The notes under the pieces were generated by a model. It worked only from the letters and a program-made list of their open reading frames with translations, ran no database searches and was not told where the DNA came from. From Marinimicrobium sp050113635 (GTDB taxonomy: Bacteria > Pseudomonadota > Gammaproteobacteria > Pseudomonadales > Cellvibrionaceae): a stretch of 64,000 bases of DNA. Position numbers and translations under genes: made by a program. Each line of letters begins with the position of its first letter. Within the stretch, counting starts at the first letter, position 1. Below, piece after piece: positions 8,024 through 15,949 of the stretch. Location of the stretch: the NCBI RefSeq assembly GCF_050113635.1, contig NZ_JBNJLT010000002.1:1-64000 (forward strand), read 5' to 3'.

Positions 8024-9238
8024 ATGCGCACCATCAAGAAATCCACCAAGCTCCAGGGAGTCTGCTACGACATTCGTGGCCCGGTGCTTGAGCACGCTTA
8101 CCGCCTGGAAGAAGAAGGCCACCGAATTCTCAAACTGAATATCGGCAACCCCGCGCCCTTCGGTTTTTCCGCACCCGACGAGATTATTCAGGACGTTATC
8201 TATAACCTGCCCAATGCGGAAGGCTACACCGAGTCCCGTGGTCTGTTCGCGGCACGCAAGGCGATTATGCAGGAAAGCCAGCGCCTCGGTGTTCCAGGCG
8301 TTGATATTGACGATATTTTCCTCGGTAATGGCGTCAGTGAGCTGATCGTCATGGCCATGCAGGCGCTGCTGAACAACGGTGACGAGATACTGGTGCCCGC
8401 CCCCGATTACCCCTTGTGGACCGCGGCGGTCAATCTTGCTGGCGGCAAAGCCGTACATTATCGGTGCGATGAGCAGTCTGACTGGTTCCCTGATGTGGCT
8501 GATATGGCCAGCAAAATCACGGACCGCACTCGCGGCATTGTCGTGATCAACCCCAACAACCCCACCGGGTCGGTTTACAGCCAGGACGTACTCGAGCAAA
8601 TCGTGCAGTTGGCCCGGGAGCATGACCTGATTTTGTACGCCGATGAAATCTACAGCAAAATCCTGTACGACGATGCCGAATTTATCCCTATGGCCAAACT
8701 GGCCCAGGACATTCTGTGCGTCAGCTTCAACGGCTTATCGAAGTGCTACCGCCTGGCCGGATTTCGCTCCGGCTGGATGACCGTCAGCGGCGCCAAACAC
8801 AAGGCCAAGGGCTACATCGAGGGGCTGGAAATGCTGGCTTCCATGCGACTGTGCGCCAATGTGCCGGCAATGTACGCCGTGCAAACGGCACTGGGGGGTT
8901 ACCAGAGCGTCAACGAATTGATTATCCCCGGTGGCCGGTTAAGAGATCAACGCGATGCGGCCATGAAGGCCATTGACGAGATTCCGGGGCTGAGCTGTGT
9001 CAAACCCAAGGGGGCTTTGTACCTGTTTCCCAAGCTGGATCGGAAGCGCTATAACATTAAGGATGATGAGCAGATGGTTCTGGACTTCCTGGTGCAGCAA
9101 AAAGTGTTGCTCGTGCAGGGAACCGCGTTCAACTGGCCGGAACCGGATCACCTTCGCATTGTGTTCCTGCCCCGGGAAGACGATCTCACCAAAGCGATTC
9201 AGCGGTTTGGTGAGTTCCTGGAGCATTACTCACAGTGA
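8024..9238 (+). CDS. alaA: Glutamate-pyruvate (alanine) aminotransferase
   Basis: A PLP-dependent class I aminotransferase making alanine from pyruvate and glutamate. At 404 residues it matches E. coli AlaA (405), including the start K-K-S-T-K-L and the stretch R-I-L-K-L-N-I-G-N-P-A-P-F-G-F. The PLP lysine is in G-L-S-K-C-Y-R-L-A-G-F-R-S-G-W, and N-P-N-N-P-T-G and Y-A-D-E-I-Y are intact. The frame is open from a TTG at 8006 and an ATG at 8012; the ATG at 8024 aligns with the family. No strong Shine-Dalgarno is visible. Confidence 0.94.
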   Translation: MRTIKKSTKLQGVCYDIRGPVLEHAYRLEEEGHRILKLNIGNPAPFGFSAPDEIIQDVIYNLPNAEGYTESRGLFAARKAIMQESQRLGVPGVDIDDIFLGNGVSELIVMAMQALLNNGDEILVPAPDYPLWTAAVNLAGGKAVHYRCDEQSDWFPDVADMASKITDRTRGIVVINPNNPTGSVYSQDVLEQIVQLAREHDLILYADEIYSKILYDDAEFIPMAKLAQDILCVSFNGLSKCYRLAGFRSGWMTVSGAKHKAKGYIEGLEMLASMRLCANVPAMYAVQTALGGYQSVNELIIPGGRLRDQRDAAMKAIDEIPGLSCVKPKGALYLFPKLDRKRYNIKDDEQMVLDFLVQQKVLLVQGTAFNWPEPDHLRIVFLPREDDLTKAIQRFGEFLEHYSQ

Positions 9239-9252
9239 GAGCAGCCCTGGGC

Positions 9253-10410
9253 TTATCCTTTAATGCTCAAAGCTTGAAAGCCCAGGGCCTGCAAACGCTC
9301 GGAAGTCTCAGCGCCTTCCGAGCCGGTAACCCGATAGTTTGAAAACTCCCGGCGTCTGGGATACTCCTTGCGCAAACGGTCAAAGCCTGGCCCAAAGGCC
9401 TCTGCCCCCTTATCCGCCCGGGCAGCCAATTCCCTCAGCCTTCGGTCATCTTCGGCGATGGCGTAAACCTGGGGAATCAACGCTTGAATTGAGGCCCATA
9501 CCCCACCCTCTTCCAGCGCTTGAGCACTCAGCGCTCGTTGCGGATCGGCTACGGGCGGCTTCAGTGAGACCAGATCCTTGTCCTGTGATATTCCCAAATG
9601 ACGACATAACGCCTCGTAGATCATAAAGGTGCCCTGCATTTTTCCGTCATAACTGTAGCCGGCAATGTGAGGGGTCCCCAGAGCCACTTTGGCCAGTAAC
9701 GGGCGGGAAATGTCTGGCTCGGGCTCCCAGACATCCAGCACCACCCGCAAGTCGGCGCCTCTGTCCAGATGCGCTAACAATGCCTGGTTATCAATGACCG
9801 GCCCTCGCCCGGCGTTTAGCAGGATCGCACCAGGCTTAAGACGACGCAGCTGTTCAGCGCCTATCAAGTGATGGCTGGGGAAGTCGCCCGTTCGGGTCAG
9901 CGGTGTATGCAGGCACACCACATCCGACGCCAGCACAGCCTCCAGGCTCGTCAGATCGGCCACCTGAGTCGGCGCCAGAAAGGGATCGTACACGCGACAG
10001 GCTACGCCCTGTCCCCTGAGCCGACGGTACAGCTCACCGCCCACGTTACCGCAGCCCACAATGCCCACGGTTTTCCCCACCCAGTCCGCACCGAGATGTG
10101 CCAGAGCGGCGTAAACATACTCCACTACGGAATTCGCATTGCACCCGGGAGCGCTGGACCAGCCAATACCCGAGCCGTCAAGATAATCGGTGTCGAGGTG
10201 ATCCACCCCGATTGTACAAGTCCCCACGAAACGCACTGGCGTATCACGCAGCAGCTGTTCGTTGACCTCGGTCACAGAGCGCACCAACAACACATCCGCC
10301 CCCTGCAAATCCGCCTGTCGCATGGCGCGGCCGGGCAGACGCACAATCTCACCCAGATCACCGAAGCACTCATTCACCAAAGGGATGTTCTCGTCGGCCA
10401 CTATCTTCAT
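9253..10410 (-). CDS. pdxB: Erythronate-4-phosphate dehydrogenase
   Basis: NAD-dependent oxidation of 4-phosphoerythronate in pyridoxal phosphate synthesis (the DXP-dependent route). The 385-residue protein has the D-2-hydroxyacid dehydrogenase plan: substrate-binding N-terminus, Rossmann motif G-I-V-G-C-G-N-V-G-G near residue 122, and the catalytic R, E and H region, followed by the PdxB-specific C-terminal dimerisation domain (about 290-385). It converges on alaA with a gap of 14 bases. Both neighbours, alaA and the decarboxylase, use PLP, which may be coincidence. Confidence 0.95.
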   Translation of the reverse strand: MKIVADENIPLVNECFGDLGEIVRLPGRAMRQADLQGADVLLVRSVTEVNEQLLRDTPVRFVGTCTIGVDHLDTDYLDGSGIGWSSAPGCNANSVVEYVYAALAHLGADWVGKTVGIVGCGNVGGELYRRLRGQGVACRVYDPFLAPTQVADLTSLEAVLASDVVCLHTPLTRTGDFPSHHLIGAEQLRRLKPGAILLNAGRGPVIDNQALLAHLDRGADLRVVLDVWEPEPDISRPLLAKVALGTPHIAGYSYDGKMQGTFMIYEALCRHLGISQDKDLVSLKPPVADPQRALSAQALEEGGVWASIQALIPQVYAIAEDDRRLRELAARADKGAEAFGPGFDRLRKEYPRRREFSNYRVTGSEGAETSERLQALGFQALSIKG

Positions 10411-10511
10411 TCTGTGTTCTCTCAGCGTTTTTCTTTCAAGACCATTAACACAATGGGCGCAGAACGAAGAATCGTGCTGCGCCCAAAGCGGGACCCAACC
10501 TGTAAAGCCGG

Positions 10512-11684
10512 TTAGATACAGTGTTCTTTCAAAGGCGGGAAACCGTTGAATTCTACCGCACTATAAGACGTCGTGTAGGCGCCGGTGGACAGCCAGTATA
10601 AGCGATCTCCGATGGCAAGATTGAGCGGCAACGGGTACTTGTGGTGCTCGTACATGATATCCGCACTATCGCAGGTCGGCCCGGCCAGAACGACATCCTC
10701 CAGTTCGCCCTGCTTTTCTACGTAGATGGGAAACTTGATGGCTTCATCCAGCGTTTCGATCAGGCCTGAAAACTTGCCCACGTCGGTGAACACCCAGCGG
10801 TGCAGCGCTGTGCGCGATTTACGGGCGATCAACACCACTTCACTCACCAACACACCCGCGTTGGCAATCAACGAGCGGCCGGGCTCGATGATGATTTCCG
10901 GGAAGTCCTTGCCAAAATCCTCTTCCAGAAACCGGGTAATCTCACCCGCGTAGGTGCCTAGATCATTGGTGCGGGTAATGTAGTTCGCCGGAAAACCACC
11001 CCCCATGTTAATCATTTTCAGCTCGATCCCAACCTCTTCCCTAAGACGCTCAAAGATCACTTTTACCTTACCCAGGGCGGCGTCCCAACTGCTGATCTCT
11101 CGCTGCTGGGAGCCTACATGGAATGACACACCGTAGGGCTCCAACCCCAGATCACGAGCGAGGATCAGCAGGTCCATCGCCATATCGATTTCACAGCCAA
11201 ACTTGCGCGAGAGCGGCCAGTCCGCGGTCAGTGTCCCTTCCGTCAAAATTCGTACATAGATTTTTGAACCGGGGGCGGCACGGGCGATGTTGCGCAGGTC
11301 CGCTTCGGAGTCAGTCGCGAACAAACGCACCCCTTTCTCGTAGAAGTAACGAATATCCCGGCTTTTCTTGATGGTATTGCCATAGCTGATCCGGTCAGTG
11401 GTCACACCGAACCCCAGCACTTTATCCAGCTCATAGATGGAAGCAATATCAAAATTAGCGCCACGCTCGGCCAACATCTTCAGGATCGCCGGTGCCGGAT
11501 TGGCCTTCACCGCGTAATAAATCCGTGCGTAGGGGAAATTCTCCTCCAGTTCCTGATAGTGCCGCTCAATGGTAGCGGTATCAATCACCACAAACGGCGT
11601 CTCTTGCGTATCAGCGAACTGTTTGATGCGGGCAAAGGTCTGCGGGTCGTAGTAGTCCTGCAACTGAATCGGAGAATCGGTCAT
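10512..11684 (-). CDS. Fold-III PLP decarboxylase, ornithine/lysine/diaminobutyrate type
   Basis: A basic-amino-acid decarboxylase of the alanine-racemase fold, 390 residues, like Pseudomonas SpeC and eukaryotic ornithine decarboxylase. The PLP lysine is K60 in Y-Y-A-V-K-A-N-P, the phosphate-binding region H-V-G-S-Q is near 188, the glycine-rich M-G-G-G-F-P near 235, and the catalytic cysteine is in G-P-T-C-D-S-A-D. The family acts on ornithine (giving putrescine), lysine or sometimes 2,4-diaminobutyrate, and sequence alone does not decide. The nearest gene upstream on the same strand is an orphan ectB-type aminotransferase that makes 2,4-diaminobutyrate, so 1,3-diaminopropane synthesis is possible. 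A strong terminator at 11869-11904 separates the two transcripts. Confidence 0.88.
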   Translation of the reverse strand: MTDSPIQLQDYYDPQTFARIKQFADTQETPFVVIDTATIERHYQELEENFPYARIYYAVKANPAPAILKMLAERGANFDIASIYELDKVLGFGVTTDRISYGNTIKKSRDIRYFYEKGVRLFATDSEADLRNIARAAPGSKIYVRILTEGTLTADWPLSRKFGCEIDMAMDLLILARDLGLEPYGVSFHVGSQQREISSWDAALGKVKVIFERLREEVGIELKMINMGGGFPANYITRTNDLGTYAGEITRFLEEDFGKDFPEIIIEPGRSLIANAGVLVSEVVLIARKSRTALHRWVFTDVGKFSGLIETLDEAIKFPIYVEKQGELEDVVLAGPTCDSADIMYEHHKYPLPLNLAIGDRLYWLSTGAYTTSYSAVEFNGFPPLKEHCI

Positions 11685-11868
11685 GGCACCCCCTTGTGGG
11701 CATGAGAATAAACGTCGGCCAACTGGCTCTCTAATGCCAGTGATCGCGGGCGGCGATTGAATAGCAGTTCATACCGCTTGGCAAGCATTATTTTAGACGA
11801 CTTGAGCGTAATTTTCTGGAACTGTGACTGACTCTCATGAGACATCTGGACAGGGACCGAAGGGATAC

Positions 11869-11904
11869 AAAAAACCCCGCGAGCCTGGGCTCGCGGGGTT
11901 TTTT
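11869..11904. terminator. Strong bidirectional terminator after ectB
   Basis: A perfect 17-bp inverted repeat (AAAAAACCCCGCGAGCC and its complement) with a two-base loop and T tracts on both strands, 27 bases past the ectB stop. Confidence 0.9.
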
Positions 11905-11931
11905 GAGAGAGCGGGAACCTAAAAGTCCGAA

Positions 11932-13206
11932 TCAGCTCTCCTCGCCGGTGATGAGCTTGCGCTGCTTTTCCACCAGGCTGGTCAGGGAGTCGCGAATAAT
12001 CTGGATCCCTTCACGCAAAATTTCTTCTTCAATCAGCAGAGAAGGCAGGAACTTCAAGACCTGATCGTCGGCACCGGCGGTTTCAGCCACCAGACCGCGA
12101 GTGAACGCTTCCTGAGACAGTTCGCTCGCCATGCCCGGCGCCAGTTCAAGCCCCCAGACCATACCCACACCGCGAACCTTCGGCTCGAACTCAGGGTAGT
12201 CCGCCACGATCTTGTTCAGCTCCTCCTCAATGATGCTGCCTTTGTACTCGACCACTTTACTCATGTCGTCGTTGTCCCAGTAGCTCAATGCCTGGGTAGA
12301 CGCCACAAAGGCCAGGTTGTTGCCCCGGAAAGTCCCGGTGTGCTCGCCCGGTGCCCACTGGTCCAACTCAGGACGCATCAGCAACAGGGCCATCGGCAAG
12401 CCACCGCCAATGGATTTGGACAGCGTCACCATATCCGGGTGGATTCCCGCGCGCTCAAAACTGAAGAAGGTGCCGGTACGACCATTACCTACCTGAATAT
12501 CATCAATGATCAGCAGGATATCGAACTCTCGACACAGCTCCTCAAGGCGTTTCAGCCACTCAATGCGCGCCACATTAATGCCGCCCTCGCCCTGCACGGT
12601 TTCCACGATGACCGCCGCCGGCAGGTCAACACCACTGCTGGGATCAGACAGGAACTTGCGCATGTACTCAATGGTATCGACGTCTTCGCCCAGGAAACCA
12701 TCGAACGGCATAAAGGCGGTGTTAGCGCGCGAACCGTAGGATTCGTCTTTGTAGAAGTAGTTACCGGTCACACCCAGGGCACCCATGGTCAAACCGTGGT
12801 AGCCATTGGTGAACGCGATAATATTGGAACGGCGCTTGATCATACGAGCCAGCTTCAACGCGGTTTCCACCGCGTTGGTACCGGTAGGGCCGGTGAACTG
12901 CATTTTGTACTGCAGTCCGCGCGGCGCCAGAATGGTATCGCGGAACTTGGTCATGAATTCACGCTTGGCCACGGTCGCTTTGTCCAGGCCGTGCACAATA
13001 CCTTTGTGCTGCAGATAGCTGATCAGCGCTTCCGTGATCTTCGGGTTGTTGTGGCCGTAGTTAAGCGTACCCGCACCCGCGAAGAAGTCGATGAAGCGAT
13101 TGCCGTTTTCGTCAAACAGTTCAGACCCTTCAGCCTGATCAAATACGACCGGGAAGGAACGCACATAACCACGAACCTCAGACTCCATCTCTTCAAAAAT
13201 TCTCAT
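11932..13206 (-). CDS. ectB: Diaminobutyrate-2-oxoglutarate transaminase (EctB type), without ectA/ectC
   Basis: A class III PLP aminotransferase that converts aspartate semialdehyde to L-2,4-diaminobutyrate, the first ectoine step. The 424-residue length and the start M-R-I-F-E-E-M-E-S match EctB; F-F-A-G-A-G-T-L-N-Y-G-H-N-N and the PLP lysine region T-L-S-K-S-I-G-G-G are present. The frame is open to 13263, but ATG 13206 has GAGGA at good spacing. Neither the ectA acetyltransferase nor the ectC synthase is in this window, so the gene may serve ectoine synthesis encoded elsewhere or supply diaminobutyrate to a polyamine or siderophore route, for example through the decarboxylase at 10512-11684. 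Confidence 0.9.
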   Translation of the reverse strand: MRIFEEMESEVRGYVRSFPVVFDQAEGSELFDENGNRFIDFFAGAGTLNYGHNNPKITEALISYLQHKGIVHGLDKATVAKREFMTKFRDTILAPRGLQYKMQFTGPTGTNAVETALKLARMIKRRSNIIAFTNGYHGLTMGALGVTGNYFYKDESYGSRANTAFMPFDGFLGEDVDTIEYMRKFLSDPSSGVDLPAAVIVETVQGEGGINVARIEWLKRLEELCREFDILLIIDDIQVGNGRTGTFFSFERAGIHPDMVTLSKSIGGGLPMALLLMRPELDQWAPGEHTGTFRGNNLAFVASTQALSYWDNDDMSKVVEYKGSIIEEELNKIVADYPEFEPKVRGVGMVWGLELAPGMASELSQEAFTRGLVAETAGADDQVLKFLPSLLIEEEILREGIQIIRDSLTSLVEKQRKLITGEES

Positions 13207-13457
13207 TGAAAATTCCTCATTGTGATCAAAAAGTGAATGACTTGATCCGGGCGCAATACACACTGCCTATCGACAAAACCGGGCCGCAACGGGCGGCACA
13301 TCGCCCCAAAAGGCAGCTTATTTTAGAGAAGTTTAGAGTTCAAAGCAAGTTGCCCCCCAACCAAAAACTGCCTGAAGGCCAGTGGTGGCGCGGGCTACAC
13401 TGATTTCTGCCTCTTTTTCGACACCACCTCTACCGCTCTAAATACCGTCGCCGAACA

Positions 13458-13491
13458 CAAAAAAACCCGACCGCTTTCGCGATCGGGTTTT
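13458..13491 (-). terminator. Rho-independent terminator of the peroxiredoxin gene
   Basis: Read leftward: AACCCGATCGC, loop GAAA, GCGGTCGGGTT, then seven T. It starts 22 bases past the stop. Confidence 0.85.
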
Positions 13492-13513
13492 ACGCTTTCG
13501 GGCAAAAAACGGA

Positions 13514-14116
13514 TTACAGCTTGCCGCTGTTCTCGCCCAGGTACTTGGCGACACCTTCCGGTGAAGCGTCCATACCAGCGTCACCCTGGTTCCAGCCAGC
13601 GGGGCACACTTCGCCGTGCTCCTGATGGAATGCCAGAGCGTCAACCATACGCAGCATTTCATCCACGTTACGGCCCAGCGGCAGATCGTTGACCACCTGG
13701 TGACGAACCAGACCATCTTCGTCGATCAGGAACGAACCACGGAAGGCCACACCGCCTTCGGATTCCACATCGTACGCCTTACAGATTTCGTGCTTGACGT
13801 CCGCCGCCAGCGTGTATTTAACCTGGCCGATACCGCCCTGGTCCACCGGGGTGTTACGCCATGCGTTGTGGGTGAACTGAGAGTCGATGGACACGCCAAT
13901 CACTTCCACGTTGCGCTTTTTAAACTCTTCGACGCGGTGGTCGAACGCAATCAGCTCGGAGGGGCACACAAAGGTGAAGTCCAGCGGGTAGAAAAACACC
14001 ACCGCTTTTTTGCCCTTGATGGCAGTGTGCAGGTTGAACTCATCAACAATTTCGCCATTGCCCAGTACCGCGGAAGCGGTGAAATCGGGTGCGGGTTTAC
14101 CTACGAGTACGCCCAT
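13514..14116 (-). CDS. Typical 2-Cys peroxiredoxin (AhpC/TSA family)
   Basis: A thiol peroxidase for hydrogen peroxide and organic peroxides, 200 residues. The peroxidatic cysteine C51 is in D-F-T-F-V-C-P-S-E, the resolving cysteine is in E-V-C-P-A-G-W near residue 170, and G-V-S-I-D-S-Q-F is present. The C-terminal extension suggests the Prx1 group (like eukaryotic Prdx and bacterial TsaA) rather than AhpC proper. Start chosen at 14116 (AGGAG seven bases upstream) rather than the in-frame TTG at 14122. Single gene with its own terminator, next to the iron-storage genes. Confidence 0.93.
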   Translation of the reverse strand: MGVLVGKPAPDFTASAVLGNGEIVDEFNLHTAIKGKKAVVFFYPLDFTFVCPSELIAFDHRVEEFKKRNVEVIGVSIDSQFTHNAWRNTPVDQGGIGQVKYTLAADVKHEICKAYDVESEGGVAFRGSFLIDEDGLVRHQVVNDLPLGRNVDEMLRMVDALAFHQEHGEVCPAGWNQGDAGMDASPEGVAKYLGENSGKL

Positions 14117-14396
14117 ATTCAATCTCCTGATTGTGGTTGACAGTTAAGGGTGAAAACGAGACCAAATGTTCTTTTACAGAGGGGAGCACATGATCACCTC
14201 TCAAAAAAACACCTGACAAAACAATGCGTTACCGGCAATTTTGCCGTATCGGCAAAGTCGCTGACGCCGGCGGGTCAGCTGCACGTTATCATACAGACGA
14301 GATGGTTTGTGTTCTATTGATTTTCTATATCGTTGTGACAGCCAAAGACTATATTGGCCCAGACTATTAAAGAACAACCAAAAATAGCATTTTAAA

Positions 14397-14447
14397 TGTG
14401 AATTATTCTCAGGAGTTATTGACAGAAATTCTCATTAGCAATACTAT
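14397..14447 (+). promoter_or_regulatory. bfd promoter with two Fur-like boxes
   Basis: TTGACA (14419-14424), a 17-base spacer and TACTAT (14442-14447) form a good sigma-70 promoter 35 bases before bfd. Two 15-mers resemble the Fur 7-1-7 consensus TGATAATnATTATCA: 14397-14411 (reverse strand TGAGAATAATTCACA, 11 of 14 defined positions) and 14420-14434 (reverse strand TGAGAATTTCTGTCA, 10 of 14). The second covers the -35 box and spacer, where Fur binding would repress. Regulation by iron is inference. Confidence 0.6.
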
Positions 14448-14482
14448 AGCCAACAACTTGTCATATCCCCGGAGCAATTCGC

Positions 14483-14698
14483 ATGTACGTTTGTGTGTGC
14501 AAGGGCATTACCGACCACCAGATCAAAGACGCCGTTTACTCTGGCGCCGATACATTGGGTAAGTTGCGCAAGTCTCTCGGCGTTGCCACCCAATGCGGTA
14601 AGTGTGCCTGCCATACCCGTGAAGTGATTCGCGAGACCAGTGGCACCGCTGAAATGGCTTCGGGACTGGGTTCGCCGCTGTGGTATGCCGTTGCTTGA
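14483..14698 (+). CDS. bfd: Bacterioferritin-associated ferredoxin
   Basis: A small [2Fe-2S] protein of 71 residues that reduces ferric iron in bacterioferritin for release. The four ligands are in Y-V-C-V-C-K-G (CxC) and Q-C-G-K-C-A-C. Bfd normally rises under iron starvation, which fits the Fur-like sites on its promoter. The bacterioferritin gene follows 207 bases downstream on the same strand. The stop codon lies inside a short tandem duplication (14682-14717). Confidence 0.95.
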   Translation: MYVCVCKGITDHQIKDAVYSGADTLGKLRKSLGVATQCGKCACHTREVIRETSGTAEMASGLGSPLWYAVA

Positions 14699-14717
14699 GA
14701 GGGGTATGCCGTTGCTT
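14682..14717 (+). repeat. 15-bp direct repeat, 21-bp period, across the bfd stop
   Basis: GGTATGCCGTTGCTT occurs at 14682-14696 and again at 14703-14717. The first copy encodes the last residues of Bfd and ends in the stop codon; the second is non-coding. Confidence 0.9.
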
Positions 14718-14800
14718 AACAGACCCTGTGGCTTGATCGTACAGTGAAAGCCAACGCCACTGAAAATCAGTTGTATTTCTATTAATTTTTCATTAAATAT

Positions 14801-14827
14801 CAAGCACTTACAAAAACATTGTGCTTG
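14801..14827. promoter_or_regulatory. Inverted repeat upstream of bfr
   Basis: CAAGCAC (14801-14807) and GTGCTTG (14821-14827) are separated by 13 bases, and the right arm overlaps a TTGACA box (14825-14830). Either a regulator site at a bfr promoter or a small hairpin. No clear -10 box follows at 17 bases. Confidence 0.35.
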
Positions 14828-14905
14828 ACAGCCCCGCTATTCCCCACCACACTTTAACGTCGTATTGAATCCGTTCACACGCCACCTATTTTCGCGGAGA
14901 AGGCT

Positions 14906-15385
14906 ATGAAAGGCGACGCTAAAGTTATTGCGATTTTGAATCAGTGCCTGGGCAACGAGCTTGTTGCCATTAATCAGTATTTCCTCCACTCCCGGATGTA
15001 TAAGGACTGGGGCCTGAAAGAGCTGGCTGACCACGAATACGAAGAGTCCATCGACGAAATGAAACACGCCGATATGCTGATTGAGCGTATTCTGTTTCTC
15101 GAGGGGCTGCCCAACCTGCAAGATCTGGGCAAACTGCTGATCGGGGAAAATACTCAGGAAATGCTGGCCGCCGACCTGAAACTGGAGATGAAAGCCATTC
15201 CGGATCTGCGCGACGGTATTGCTTATTGTGAATCGGTGCGTGACTACGGCAGTCGCGATCTGCTGCAAAACATTCTGGAATCCGAAGAAGAACATGTCGA
15301 CTGGCTGGAAACCCAGCTTTCTTTGATCGACAAGGTCGGCATTCAGAACTATCTGCAGTCCAAGATGAACAACGACGAGGAGTAA
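14906..15385 (+). CDS. bfr: Bacterioferritin
   Basis: Heme-containing iron-storage protein forming a 24-mer cage, 159 residues. All ferroxidase ligands are at the canonical positions (E18, E51, H54, E94, E127, H130) and the heme ligand is M52, so this is a catalytically complete heme-binding subunit. The ATG has GGAG at good spacing. It follows bfd on the same strand, but 207 bases apart with possible regulatory sequence between, so it may have its own promoter. Confidence 0.97.
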   Translation: MKGDAKVIAILNQCLGNELVAINQYFLHSRMYKDWGLKELADHEYEESIDEMKHADMLIERILFLEGLPNLQDLGKLLIGENTQEMLAADLKLEMKAIPDLRDGIAYCESVRDYGSRDLLQNILESEEEHVDWLETQLSLIDKVGIQNYLQSKMNNDEE

Positions 15386-15403
15386 AGGCCTGGGTATTGC
15401 TCC

Positions 15404-15435
15404 CTGTGCGGTGGCGCTCTCAGACCACCGCACAG
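15404..15435. terminator. 11-bp hairpin between convergent bfr and rssC-like genes
   Basis: CTGTGCGGTGG (15404-15414) pairs perfectly with CCACCGCACAG (15425-15435). No T tract follows on either strand, so it may be a processing or transcript-end hairpin rather than a classic intrinsic terminator. Confidence 0.5.
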
Positions 15436-15460
15436 CCCGCTCGAGCCGTATTAGAGCCGT

Positions 15461-15943
15461 TTAGCGTTCCTCAAGCATTTTGACAAGGTTGCGGAACGTC
15501 TCCTGGTTTTCCTGATTCATCCCCATTAATATCTTGTGCGCTTCGATAACCTTGTTCTTCACGGCCAGCTCTTCCTGCATCCCAGAGGGGAGCGCCTGAT
15601 CAGGCTGAACCGGAGCGTCCAGATTGGTGACCAGAGTGAAAATTTCCTGAAATCCCATGGTATACAGCAACCGGTTGATACTGTCGTTGTTCGAGTAGAT
15701 CACCGGCGTAATGCCCCGCTCTTCATTTCCCTGCAAGGCGATCTTGGCCATCAGGCCCAGCGTTGTACTGTCGATGGCCTCCGCCTCCGACAAATCAAAC
15801 ATGACATCACAAAAATCATCGCGACGAAACATAGTGTCTATAAATTGATCGAAGGAGATGCACAGCGTTAACCTTACATCGCCCACCATCTTGATGACAT
15901 AAACACCCGCGTGATCGGCAACCAGAATCTGACCGGGACGCAT
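15461..15943 (-). CDS. STAS-domain anti-sigma factor antagonist (RssC-like)
   Basis: A 160-residue protein with an N-terminal STAS domain (about 1-110) and a short helical tail. The phosphorylatable serine is S59 in A-I-D-S-T-T-L-G-L, and G-D-V-R-L-T-L-C matches Pseudomonas RssC as I remember it. In partner-switching systems the dephosphorylated antagonist binds an anti-sigma factor or another target. It starts six bases after the PP2C-type regulator upstream, which is its likely phosphatase. No kinase or anti-sigma gene is adjacent. Confidence 0.88.
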   Translation of the reverse strand: MRPGQILVADHAGVYVIKMVGDVRLTLCISFDQFIDTMFRRDDFCDVMFDLSEAEAIDSTTLGLMAKIALQGNEERGITPVIYSNNDSINRLLYTMGFQEIFTLVTNLDAPVQPDQALPSGMQEELAVKNKVIEAHKILMGMNQENQETFRNLVKMLEER

Positions 15944-15949
15944 GAGTCG

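Noticed and set aside
12340..13209. Open frame of 289 codons opposite ectB
   Set aside because: Antisense shadow; the EctB frame has full-length family similarity and a ribosome binding site.
14825..14853. Complete sigma-70 promoter for bfr
   Set aside because: TTGACA is good, but the bases 17 positions downstream (CACACT) are a poor -10.
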